From the NCBI RefSeq assembly GCF_044542075.1, contig NZ_JBITTU010000005.1, positions 62,001 to 126,000 on the forward strand: 64,000 nt of DNA. Reading direction: 5' to 3'. Below the pieces are notes generated by a model that saw only the letters and a program-made list of their open reading frames with translations, did not search any database and was not told where the DNA came from. The position numbers and the translations under genes are program-made. Positions 35,087 through 42,514 of this stretch are shown one piece after another. Origin of the DNA: Leeuwenhoekiella sp044542075. Its GTDB lineage: Bacteria; Bacteroidota; Bacteroidia; Flavobacteriales; Flavobacteriaceae. The stretch's first letter is position 1. Each line of letters begins with the position of its first letter.

Positions 35087-37939
35087 ATGAGAACAGATGT
35101 TTTTGCTTTAAGGCATATAGGATCAAGACCGGAAGAGAAGGAGGAGATGTTAAAGGCGATAGGGGTTGATTCTATAGATCAACTTATTTATGAGACTTTG
35201 CCTGATGGTATTAAATTAAAAAAGCCATTAGACTTAGAACCTGCTTTGAGCGAATATGAGTACGCAACTCATATAAATACGCTTGCAAGTAAAAATAAAT
35301 TGTTTAAAACTTATATAGGCTTAGGGTATCACGAAGCGAAAATACCGGCGGTAATTCAGCGCAATATTTTAGAAAACCCGGGTTGGTACACTGCTTACAC
35401 TCCCTATCAGGCAGAAATTGCTCAGGGACGTTTAGAAGCGTTGCTAAACTTTCAAACCATGATTGCAGATCTTACCGGTATGGAGCTGGCAAATGCATCC
35501 TTACTTGATGAGTCTACAGCAGCAGCAGAAGCAATGACCTTATTAGCCGCGGTGCGCACCCGTGACCAGAAGAAAAATAATGTAGTCAAGTTTTTTGTAG
35601 ATAAAGAAGTTTTGCCACAAACGCTTTCTGTACTTCAAACACGAGCTATTCCTGTTGGAGTAGAATTAGTAGTTGGTAATCCTCAGGAATTTGAATTTGG
35701 GACAGACTTTTTCGGAGCTTTATTACAATATCCTTCTGCAAGTGGTGAGGTACACGATTATGCAGGATTTATAGCTAAAGCAAAAGATGCAGATATTAAG
35801 ATTGCGGTAGCTGCAGACATCATGAGTCTGGTATTATTAGAATCACCTGGTCATTTAGGAGCAGATGTTGTGGTAGGTACCACGCAGCGTTTTGGTATTC
35901 CGTTGGGTTACGGAGGTCCACACGCAGCGTATTTTGCCACACGTGAAGAATATAAAAGAAATATTCCCGGGCGTATCATAGGGGTTACTAAAGATCGTAA
36001 TGGCAACCGTGCATTACGTATGGCTTTACAAACTCGTGAACAACATATTAAACGAGATAAGGCAACTTCAAATATATGTACAGCTCAGGTTTTACTTGCT
36101 GTAATGGCGGGTATGTACACTGTATATCACGGTCCAAAAGGACTAAAATATATAGCAACAAAAATTCACCGTACCACAACAACCTTAGCTGATGCCCTAG
36201 AAAATTTAGGATTGTATCAATTAAATTCAGCTTACTTTGATACCATACGTGTGAAAACAGATGCAAATGCAGTTCGAAGTTTAGCAGAAGCAAATGAAAT
36301 CAATTTTTACTACCCGGACGCTGACACGGTTTCAGTATCTATTAATGAAACAACAAGCCTTGCAGATTTAAATAAAATTATAGCTGTTTTTGCGGAAGCT
36401 TTAGGTAAAGAATTCACGCATTTAGAACAATTAATTGAGGCTGAAGAATTCCCTGAAACTTTACGTCGTAAAACAGAATTTATGACTAATCCTGTTTTTA
36501 ATAGCTACCATTCAGAAACTGAATTGATGCGCTACATTAAAAAATTAGAGCGTAAAGATTTATCCTTAAATCACAGTATGATTTCTCTGGGATCGTGTAC
36601 GATGAAGCTTAATGCAGCGTCAGAAATGTTACCCTTAAGCGACCCAAGATGGGGAGGGATTCACCCTTTTGTACCTGTAGAACAGGCACAGGGATATCAA
36701 GAAGTTCTTACTAAATTAGAAAGTCAATTAAATGAAATCACCGGTTTTGCAGGTACTTCATTACAGCCTAACTCTGGTGCACAGGGTGAGTATGCAGGTC
36801 TAATGGTTATTAGAGCGTATCATGAGAGCAGAGGAGATAGCCACCGTAATATTTGCTTAATACCATCATCTGCCCACGGTACAAATCCTGCGAGTGCTGT
36901 AATGGCAGGGATGCAGGTTGTAGTTACTAAAGCAAATGAATCTGGTAACATTGACGTAGATGATTTACGTGAAAAAGCAGAAAAATATAAAGATAATCTT
37001 GCTGCTATAATGGTTACCTACCCGTCTACCCACGGAGTGTATGAGAGCGCTATTCAAGAAATCACCGGTATTATTCATGAAAATGGAGGTCAGGTTTATA
37101 TGGATGGTGCAAATATGAATGCACAAGTAGGTTTAACTAATCCTGGAGCTATTGGCGCAGATGTTTGTCACCTTAATTTACATAAGACATTTGCGATACC
37201 TCACGGTGGTGGTGGTCCTGGTGTAGGTCCTATTTGTGTTGCAAAACAGCTTGTTCCTTTTTTACCTACTAACCCTGTAATTAAAACTGGAGGTGAGCAG
37301 GCGATAACAGCTATTTCAGCAGCTCCCTGGGGTTCTTCTTTAGTATGTTTGATTAGCTATGCTTATATAAAAATGTTAGGTGCAGACGGTCTAAGAGAAT
37401 CTACAGAAGCAGCTATTCTAAATGCTAACTATATTAAAGAACGTTTAAAAGGTTCTTTTGAAGTTTTGTATTCTGGAGAAATGGGTAGAGCAGCACACGA
37501 GATGATAATAGATTGTCGCCCATTTAAAGACAATGGTATAGAAGTAGTAGATATCGCAAAACGTCTTATTGATTATGGTTTTCACGCACCTACAGTATCG
37601 TTTCCGGTTGCAGGAACAATGATGATCGAGCCAACCGAAAGTGAAAGTAAATCTGAACTAGATCGTTTTTGCGATGCAATGAAGAGTATTAGAAAAGAGA
37701 TTGACGCTGCAACTGCAGAAAACGAGAACAATGTGCTTAAAAACGCACCACACACGCTAATGATGCTTACAGCAGATTCCTGGGATTTACCGTACACAAG
37801 AGAGCAGGCAGCGTATCCGCTTGAATATGTGGCAGACAATAAATTCTGGCCTACTGTACGTCGTGTAGATGATGCTTATGGTGATCGTAACTTAATATGT
37901 ACATGTGCTCCTATAGAAGAGTATATGGAAGAAGCGTAG
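35087..37939 (+). CDS. gcvP: Glycine dehydrogenase (aminomethyl-transferring), P-protein
   Basis: PLP-dependent P-protein of the glycine cleavage system: decarboxylates glycine and passes the aminomethyl group to lipoylated GcvH. 951 aa, the single-chain (fused alpha-beta) form. The N-half has RHIGSRPEEKEEMLKAIG and GLGYHEAKIPAVIQRNI (named by GLGYHE). The C-half holds the PLP lysine in LHKTFAIPHGGGGPG (about Lys700) and the motif SLGSCTMKLNAASEM. ATG 35087 is used; a TTG six bases earlier is not needed. It is monocistronic with its own terminator; T and H proteins are not in the window. Confidence 0.97.
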   Translation: MRTDVFALRHIGSRPEEKEEMLKAIGVDSIDQLIYETLPDGIKLKKPLDLEPALSEYEYATHINTLASKNKLFKTYIGLGYHEAKIPAVIQRNILENPGWYTAYTPYQAEIAQGRLEALLNFQTMIADLTGMELANASLLDESTAAAEAMTLLAAVRTRDQKKNNVVKFFVDKEVLPQTLSVLQTRAIPVGVELVVGNPQEFEFGTDFFGALLQYPSASGEVHDYAGFIAKAKDADIKIAVAADIMSLVLLESPGHLGADVVVGTTQRFGIPLGYGGPHAAYFATREEYKRNIPGRIIGVTKDRNGNRALRMALQTREQHIKRDKATSNICTAQVLLAVMAGMYTVYHGPKGLKYIATKIHRTTTTLADALENLGLYQLNSAYFDTIRVKTDANAVRSLAEANEINFYYPDADTVSVSINETTSLADLNKIIAVFAEALGKEFTHLEQLIEAEEFPETLRRKTEFMTNPVFNSYHSETELMRYIKKLERKDLSLNHSMISLGSCTMKLNAASEMLPLSDPRWGGIHPFVPVEQAQGYQEVLTKLESQLNEITGFAGTSLQPNSGAQGEYAGLMVIRAYHESRGDSHRNICLIPSSAHGTNPASAVMAGMQVVVTKANESGNIDVDDLREKAEKYKDNLAAIMVTYPSTHGVYESAIQEITGIIHENGGQVYMDGANMNAQVGLTNPGAIGADVCHLNLHKTFAIPHGGGGPGVGPICVAKQLVPFLPTNPVIKTGGEQAITAISAAPWGSSLVCLISYAYIKMLGADGLRESTEAAILNANYIKERLKGSFEVLYSGEMGRAAHEMIIDCRPFKDNGIEVVDIAKRLIDYGFHAPTVSFPVAGTMMIEPTESESKSELDRFCDAMKSIRKEIDAATAENENNVLKNAPHTLMMLTADSWDLPYTREQAAYPLEYVADNKFWPTVRRVDDAYGDRNLICTCAPIEEYMEEA

Positions 37940-37962
37940 GTGAATTGCATTTCTAAAAATTT

Positions 37963-37994
37963 AAACCCATCTGTATTCTACAGATGGGTTTTTT
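37963..37994 (+). terminator. Terminator of gcvP
   Basis: A 13-bp perfect stem AAACCCATCTGTA/TACAGATGGGTTT with loop TTC and a following T run. The T-rich end overlaps the stop of the convergent membrane-protein gene. Confidence 0.9.
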
Positions 37995-38388
37995 ATTGAA
38001 AATAAATAAATAGAAATAATGTGCTGAGGTAGATCCACAGTAGTGTAAATACAATATGAACGCTTGTTTCAAATGTCTTGCCTTTCCAAAGTTTTGGAGA
38101 ATAAACAAAAAATTGAAAAAGCAATCGTACAGACCAAAATATACCCAATCCTAAAGAAATTGTCTTGCCCAAAGATGTTGTAATTAATTGTTCTGCAGAA
38201 GTTATGCAGAGCAGTCCCATTAAAAAAACGGTAAATGCAATAAAGAATGTATGCACTTGAAAGATTTGCTTATTAATAAGCGAAAGTGATTTCAAACCAT
38301 TTTGCCAGTCAAAATATTTTGGGAATGCAATATGTACTAATGCTAATACAATTAAAATAAAACCAATAATTTGTAGTTGAGTTTGCAT
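37993..38388 (-). CDS. Small four-helix membrane protein of the GbsR-like operon
   Basis: 131 aa from ATG 38388 (MQTQLQIIG...); an ATG at 38400 would add four residues and overlap the upstream stop by 4 bp. It has four hydrophobic helices (about residues 5-22, 47-66, 75-95 and 108-129) joined by short basic loops, with a His in ALVHIAFPKYFDW and another in QVHTFF. I do not recognise the family with certainty. It is the last gene of a five-gene minus-strand operon with tight overlaps, so a shared role with the DUF2071, DoxX-like and methyltransferase proteins is likely. Confidence 0.65.
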   Translation of the reverse strand: MQTQLQIIGFILIVLALVHIAFPKYFDWQNGLKSLSLINKQIFQVHTFFIAFTVFLMGLLCITSAEQLITTSLGKTISLGLGIFWSVRLLFQFFVYSPKLWKGKTFETSVHIVFTLLWIYLSTLFLFIYFQ

Positions 38389-38396
38389 ATAAATTA

Positions 38397-39149
38397 TCAT
38401 ATTTTGCTTACAAAAATTGACATAAATGGTGTGAATTTAGATTCTCTTGTTTCAACAAAACGAGCTTTTTTTAAAACATCTAGCCAGTTTTTTTTAGAAA
38501 AGAAATGTGTAAAACCGAATGAGAAGGCTAGCAAATTAGGTAAATCTCTTAAGTGTTCTACAATAATTAAATGTCCTTCTGGTTTAAGAATCCTTTTACA
38601 CTCTTTTAAAAAATCTATTTTTTCTGAGTTTGATCTTATTTCATGCAAGGCAGAAAGTAAAAATATTATATCTGCAGATTTATTATTCATAGGGATTTGT
38701 CGTGAATTTATTTGTTGTGTATTAGGAAATACCGAGCTCACCTTACGAGCCCTCACGATTGCTGGCTCTGTATGTCTTCTACTATCATAAAAGTCAAAAA
38801 CACGTATTTGAGCTGTCTCAAATTTTTTGTTCAGAATAAAGCTAGTTTCATCAAAGCCAGCATTAATATTTACGATCTGCGTAATTTTTGATGAGTTCAG
38901 TTTTAAGTTATTTAACCACGACATCTTGTAATATCCCGAGAAGTCATACACATAAGCTGAAACAATTAGTGGGGCTATTAAACCATATATAAATGCAATG
39001 ATTACAATCCAAAATATCGTGATGTTCCAGTTAATTATATAAAGACTAAGGCCGAATACTAAGAGTATAGATATACCAATGATATAAAAATGCCTGTTGA
39101 AACTTAATATATTAAGTACTCCTTGAAATTTGCCGCGTTTTAATTCCAT
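38397..39149 (-). CDS. Membrane-anchored class I methyltransferase-like protein
   Basis: 250 aa. Two N-terminal membrane helices (about residues 19-37 and 42-68) precede a methyltransferase-like domain with IVNINAGFDETSF at the motif I position (the usual DxGxG is degenerate), then VRARKVSSVFPNTQQINSRQ, SADIIFLLSALHEIRS and LKPEGHLIIVEHLRD, typical of class I SAM enzymes. Membrane anchoring suggests a lipid or membrane-bound substrate. Its start overlaps the DUF2071 gene by 10 bp and its stop overlaps the next gene, so it is translationally linked in the operon. Confidence 0.75.
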   Translation of the reverse strand: MELKRGKFQGVLNILSFNRHFYIIGISILLVFGLSLYIINWNITIFWIVIIAFIYGLIAPLIVSAYVYDFSGYYKMSWLNNLKLNSSKITQIVNINAGFDETSFILNKKFETAQIRVFDFYDSRRHTEPAIVRARKVSSVFPNTQQINSRQIPMNNKSADIIFLLSALHEIRSNSEKIDFLKECKRILKPEGHLIIVEHLRDLPNLLAFSFGFTHFFSKKNWLDVLKKARFVETRESKFTPFMSIFVSKI

Positions 39150-39880
39150 AATTCAATTTTTCCTTTTTTCCAGTAATAAGGAACATTAGTAATAGAAAAA
39201 GCATTTGCAAGATGTATTTCTTCAAACTTTAAAGAGTTTATAAACGAGAACCTATAATCTAAAACTTCAACAGCTTTGGGTTTCCAGTTCTGCCGTACCC
39301 CTTCGATTATTAAAACCTCTTTCGTTTCAGTATTGTAAGTAAAAGTATATGGCAAGGGACCTGCAAATCGTCGCGCTTCTTTCCAATTAGTGAAAGGAGA
39401 ACTATCAGGAAGCGTAATTTCGGTATTCTTAGTTGTGACAATACGAAGGTTAAAATCAGATTTTATAGATTTTATCTCAATGCCTTTAGTAGTTGTTTGA
39501 TGTTTGATATCTGTTGAGGAATAGTTGTAATGCGTGAATAAGTTGCCCATCAACTGCATCAGCTTTTTATTAGTTTCAGATTTTATAATATACAAACCGC
39601 GAAGCCTTTTACCTCTTTGATCTGTATAGCGCACAAATATGCGGTAGCCGATTAAAAAGAAATCATTTCCCATAAATTTGGGTAATCCTTTAGGACGTAA
39701 GTTTTTTGTATTGACCATTGCGACAGCTACAAAACCCCATTTGTCATCAAAAGTGTCTAACTCTAAACAAGGAGGTATTAGTGGTGCTAATTCTTCTTTA
39801 GCTACAGCAAATGTTAGTACAGTTGAATTTTGAAAGAATGCTTCAACTGCAAAAGGATGATTTTTTAAAGTGATAGCCAT
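39140..39880 (-). CDS. DUF2071 family protein (YqjF-like)
   Basis: 246 aa soluble protein of the DUF2071 family, distantly related to acetoacetate decarboxylase folds. It shows FAVEAFFQNSTVLTFAVAKE, PPCLELDTFDDKWGFVAVAMV and GNDFFLIGYRIFVRYTDQRGKRLRGLY (key words: GYRIFVRY and RGLYIIKS), then a Pro-rich strand region PLPYTFTYN. No biochemical function is established for the family. It starts 4 bp after the DoxX-like gene and overlaps the methyltransferase gene by 10 bp. Confidence 0.8.
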   Translation of the reverse strand: MAITLKNHPFAVEAFFQNSTVLTFAVAKEELAPLIPPCLELDTFDDKWGFVAVAMVNTKNLRPKGLPKFMGNDFFLIGYRIFVRYTDQRGKRLRGLYIIKSETNKKLMQLMGNLFTHYNYSSTDIKHQTTTKGIEIKSIKSDFNLRIVTTKNTEITLPDSSPFTNWKEARRFAGPLPYTFTYNTETKEVLIIEGVRQNWKPKAVEVLDYRFSFINSLKFEEIHLANAFSITNVPYYWKKGKIELWN

Positions 39881-39884
39881 ATCC

Positions 39885-40265
39885 CTATAATTGTTTTTTA
39901 AGGAAAAAGTTTGTGTAGTATATCAATCCACAGAATAGTAGAGCAAATACAATATTAAATCTACCCCACATTAATAAATTAGGAACACAGATAAACTCAA
40001 TACAATTCATTAATAAAATTATTCCTATTTGTAACCATGCATTTAATTGCTGTTTATGACGAGATAAAATCCAAATAGACATTATAATTTCAGAAAAACC
40101 TATTAAAACAGTCAATTGGGGAGCATATTTATTTCCCAGAATTTCACCTACTATTTCTTGATGTCTAGGAACTAGGTTTAGGACTTTACAGACTAAACCA
40201 TTTACAAACCAAACAACAACTATAAGATAATTTAAGACAAGATATTGTAATTTATTTTTTACCAC
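39885..40265 (-). CDS. DoxX-like membrane protein
   Basis: 126 aa with four hydrophobic helices. The N-terminus YLIVVVWFVNGLVCKVLNLVPRHQEIV and the third region LIGFSEIIMSIWILS match DoxX-like (DoxX_3-type) proteins, which often pair with DUF2071 or reductase genes; function unknown. Just before the gene lies an inverted repeat (40286-40307) that matches a site at the promoter of the neighbouring regulator gene, so it is probably under that regulator's control. First structural gene of the operon, 61 bp after the regulator's stop. Confidence 0.72.
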   Translation of the reverse strand: MVKNKLQYLVLNYLIVVVWFVNGLVCKVLNLVPRHQEIVGEILGNKYAPQLTVLIGFSEIIMSIWILSRHKQQLNAWLQIGIILLMNCIEFICVPNLLMWGRFNIVFALLFCGLIYYTNFFLKKQL

Positions 40266-40285
40266 GATCGAAATTAGGTTCTTAA

Positions 40286-40307
40286 ACTTTCAGAAAATAC
40301 TGAAACT
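40286..40307. promoter_or_regulatory. Inverted repeat, candidate operator 2 (before DoxX-like gene)
   Basis: ACTTTCA-N8-TGAAACT: half-sites TTTCA and TGAAA separated by 8 bases, the same architecture and spacing as the site at 40855-40878. It lies 21 bases upstream of the DoxX-like start. Confidence 0.55.
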
Positions 40308-40326
40308 ACCATCTAAATAAAAAAGC

Positions 40327-40830
40327 TTAGGTCATAAGCTTCATTATTGTTTTGGTGATCCAATTTTCTTTTTGATTTATTATTTTTTCAAGCATTGTAT
40401 CAGCCTTTTCAACAAAGTCGTGCAATTCTTGAGTCTTCATCTTAAACTTTTGTGCTTCTTTACTGTTATCGTCATCAAAGTTTTTAACTCCTGCAAGTAC
40501 TCTTAGCGCTGGTTTCACTTCACGTTTGCTACGCTCAATAGCAATTTTTCGGGCTAATGAATCTACGTCCTGATCAGCAACAAAATATTCACGTCGCTCA
40601 CCAGGCTTATATTCTTTATAAACAATTCCCCAATCTATAAGGCCACGTAAATTCATACTAGCATTTCCGCGGGAAATCTGTAATTCTTCCATAATATCCT
40701 CCATAGATAGCGAATCTGGCGATATCATTAAAAGGGCATGTATCTGCGCCATCGTTTTATTAATTCCCCATTGAGAACCCAGTGCTCCCCAGGTTTGTAA
40801 AAATTGATCTTTGGCTTCTTTAAATTCCAT
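40327..40830 (-). CDS. GbsR/MarR-type winged-helix transcriptional regulator
   Basis: 167 aa from ATG 40830. A winged-helix domain (about residues 15-95) reads WGINKTMAQIHALLMISPDSLSMEDIMEELQISRGNASMNLRGLIDWGIV; key parts are AQIHALL, MEELQISRGNASMNLRGL (recognition helix) and the wing YKEYKPGERREYFVADQD. This matches GbsR-family repressors. The C-terminal helices (ELHDFVEKADTMLEKIINQ) likely dimerise. It leads the operon of DoxX-like, DUF2071, methyltransferase and 4-TM genes and is divergent from a GT4 gene. Two matching inverted repeats flank it, suggesting self-regulation and control of the operon. The -7 box ends 3 bases before the ATG. Confidence 0.85.
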   Translation of the reverse strand: MEFKEAKDQFLQTWGALGSQWGINKTMAQIHALLMISPDSLSMEDIMEELQISRGNASMNLRGLIDWGIVYKEYKPGERREYFVADQDVDSLARKIAIERSKREVKPALRVLAGVKNFDDDNSKEAQKFKMKTQELHDFVEKADTMLEKIINQKENWITKTIMKLMT

Positions 40831-40833
40831 ACT

Positions 40834-40841
40834 CAAATATA
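40834..40841 (-). promoter_or_regulatory. -7 box 3 bases before the regulator ATG (possible leaderless start)
   Basis: Minus strand TATATTTG-AGT-ATG. Adjacent to the inverted repeat at 40855-40878, so a bound regulator would sit over the upstream part of this promoter. Confidence 0.5.
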
Positions 40842-40854
40842 ATTATATTTTTTA

Positions 40855-40878
40855 AAGTTTCAATAATAAATGAAACTT
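40855..40878. promoter_or_regulatory. Inverted repeat, candidate operator 1 (regulator promoter)
   Basis: Perfect AAGTTTCA-N8-TGAAACTT in the 80-bp gap between the divergent regulator and GT4 genes. Its inner half-sites and 8-base spacing recur at 40286-40307 before the DoxX-like gene. It lies just upstream of both divergent -7 boxes. Confidence 0.6.
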
Positions 40879-40898
40879 ATTTATTGAATAGCTAAAAG

Positions 40899-40906
40899 TA
40901 TATTTG
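40899..40906 (+). promoter_or_regulatory. -7 box 4 bases before the GT4 ATG (possible leaderless start)
   Basis: TATATTTG-CAGA-ATG on the plus strand. Same geometry as at 34968, 40834, 59420 and 60954. Confidence 0.5.
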
Positions 40907-40910
40907 CAGA

Positions 40911-42137
40911 ATGAGAGCATTAATTATAGGCAATGTTTGGCCAGAACCGGTTTCTTCTGCTGCAGGAGCGCGCATTCTTCAGTTATTAACAGCATTGAAA
41001 ACGCAGAATTATGAAATACATTTTGCCTGTGCAGCGGGTAAAACTGCTTTCGCCGAGAATCTTGAAGATCAGCAGGTAATTACTCAGGTGATACAGTTAA
41101 ATGATACTTCTTTTGATGACTATATAAAAGACCTTGATCCCGCTCTGGTTCTTTTTGACAAATTTGTCATTGAGGAGCAATTTGGTTGGCGTGTAAAAGA
41201 ACAGTGTCCCAATGCTGTTCGGGTTTTAGAGACCATAGACCTACACGGACTGCGAAAAGGTAGAGAAGCGGCTTTAAAGGCCGGTGAAGTATTCTCAGAG
41301 CAATTTTTGACTACTGATTTTGCTAAACGGGAAATAGCAAGTATATATCGTTGCGATTTGTCTTTAATAATCTCTGAAGTAGAAATGCAGCTTTTACAAA
41401 ACTTTTTTAAAGTGCCTAAACAACAGTTGTTTTATCTGCCATTTATGGTAGATAAAATAAGTGAAGCTATTAGCAAGTCTTTGAAGAGTTATGAAGATCG
41501 TGCTCATTTTGTTACGATAGGTAATTTTAGACACGAACCTAATTGGCTTTCGGTGCGCCAATTAAAAACGGAAATCTGGCCTTTGATTTGTAAAGAGCTA
41601 CCTGATGCTCAAATGCGTGTTTATGGTTCGTATCCTGCCGAAAAACATACGCAATTGCATAATCCTAAAGAGAATTTTTATGTTTTAGGTAGAGCCGAAA
41701 GTGCTTTTGAAGTTATTGAAAATGCGCGCGTATTACTGGCGCCGTTATTAACTGGAGCAGGGTTAAAAGGGAAATTATTAGAAGCTATGCAATGCGGAAC
41801 TCCTGCTATAACTAGCACAGTGGGGGCTGAAGGGATGCACGGAGATTTGCCCTTTGCCGGAAGTATAACTAATGATCCTAAGATTTTTTCGAAAGCAGCA
41901 ATTGAATTATATGTAAATAAAGATAAATGGCAACAAGCTCAATCTAATGGGATTGAAATTATAAATAAGCGTTTTCTAGCCAATCACTGGCAAGCACAAT
42001 TTACAGACCGATTAAATGAATTAAAGCTGAATTTAGAACACCACCGTCTGGCAAATTTTACAGGAGCTATGCTTTGGCATCAATCGCTACAGGCTTCTAA
42101 GTTTATGAGTAAATGGATCGAGGAGAAGAATAGGTAG
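40911..42137 (+). CDS. Family 4 glycosyltransferase
   Basis: 408 aa GT-B fold protein. The N-terminal domain opens RALIIGNVWPEPVSSAAGARILQLL, a glycine-rich acceptor-side loop preceded by WPEP, and the C-terminal donor domain has FVTIGNFRHEPN, AQMRVYGSYP, and GAGLKGKLLEAMQCGTPAI with the family Glu (LLEAMQCG). Nucleotide-sugar donor and acceptor are unknown. It is transcribed alone, divergent from the GbsR-like regulator, and ends before a hairpin at 42157. The mRNA may start at or near the ATG, since the -7 box is only 4 bases away. Confidence 0.9.
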   Translation: MRALIIGNVWPEPVSSAAGARILQLLTALKTQNYEIHFACAAGKTAFAENLEDQQVITQVIQLNDTSFDDYIKDLDPALVLFDKFVIEEQFGWRVKEQCPNAVRVLETIDLHGLRKGREAALKAGEVFSEQFLTTDFAKREIASIYRCDLSLIISEVEMQLLQNFFKVPKQQLFYLPFMVDKISEAISKSLKSYEDRAHFVTIGNFRHEPNWLSVRQLKTEIWPLICKELPDAQMRVYGSYPAEKHTQLHNPKENFYVLGRAESAFEVIENARVLLAPLLTGAGLKGKLLEAMQCGTPAITSTVGAEGMHGDLPFAGSITNDPKIFSKAAIELYVNKDKWQQAQSNGIEIINKRFLANHWQAQFTDRLNELKLNLEHHRLANFTGAMLWHQSLQASKFMSKWIEEKNR

Positions 42138-42156
42138 ATAGGCCTAAACTAAAAAA

Positions 42157-42194
42157 AAAGCTTATTGATCTATTTTTTTAAACCAATAAGCTTT
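42157..42194. terminator. Hairpin between the GT4 gene (+) and zinc-ribbon gene (-)
   Basis: AAAGCTTATTG/CAATAAGCTTT, an 11-bp stem with a 16-base T-rich loop, preceded by an A run (42151-42159) that gives a T tail on the minus strand. It lies 10 bases after the zinc-ribbon gene stop, and could serve both sides. Confidence 0.65.
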
Positions 42195-42204
42195 CTCATT
42201 TTAA

Positions 42205-42507
42205 TCAGTATTTTTCAATTTTAAAGAACTGTACTGCTACAACAGATAGTAATAATGCTATACAAAGCATGAGTAGAATTGTAACCAATGTTTTATTAAT
42301 AGCAAAATCACGATTACTTGTGTAATTCATTGAGACAAATATTGCAATCCCAACTACTAGACCTCCTAACATTCGGTTAGAAGTAGTGTGATTTAATTCA
42401 GTTTCGCAAATAGGGCAGCTAAATGGTGGATATCTTCTTAAACTCCAAAAGCTTTTTAAAACTTTTAGAGTTGATAATTTAGACTTGCAGTTAGGGCAAT
42501 TTGCCAT
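42205..42507 (-). CDS. Small zinc-ribbon membrane protein
   Basis: 100 aa. The N-terminus carries two CxxC pairs, Cys4-P-N-Cys7 and Cys31-P-I-Cys34, spaced like a zinc ribbon. Two hydrophobic helices follow (about residues 47-63 and 73-94) with the tail FKIEKY. I do not recognise a named family or function. It is 7 bp after the stop of the M3 peptidase gene on the same strand and is probably co-transcribed with it, ending at the hairpin at 42157. Confidence 0.7.
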   Translation of the reverse strand: MANCPNCKSKLSTLKVLKSFWSLRRYPPFSCPICETELNHTTSNRMLGGLVVGIAIFVSMNYTSNRDFAINKTLVTILLMLCIALLLSVVAVQFFKIEKY

Positions 42508-42514
42508 TTGTGAT

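Noticed and set aside
36048..36293. Antisense reading frames inside gcvP, porU, RND, purK and hpt-adk genes
   Set aside because: They lie in other frames of clear conserved genes, have no recognisable motifs, and have no promoter or partner of their own.
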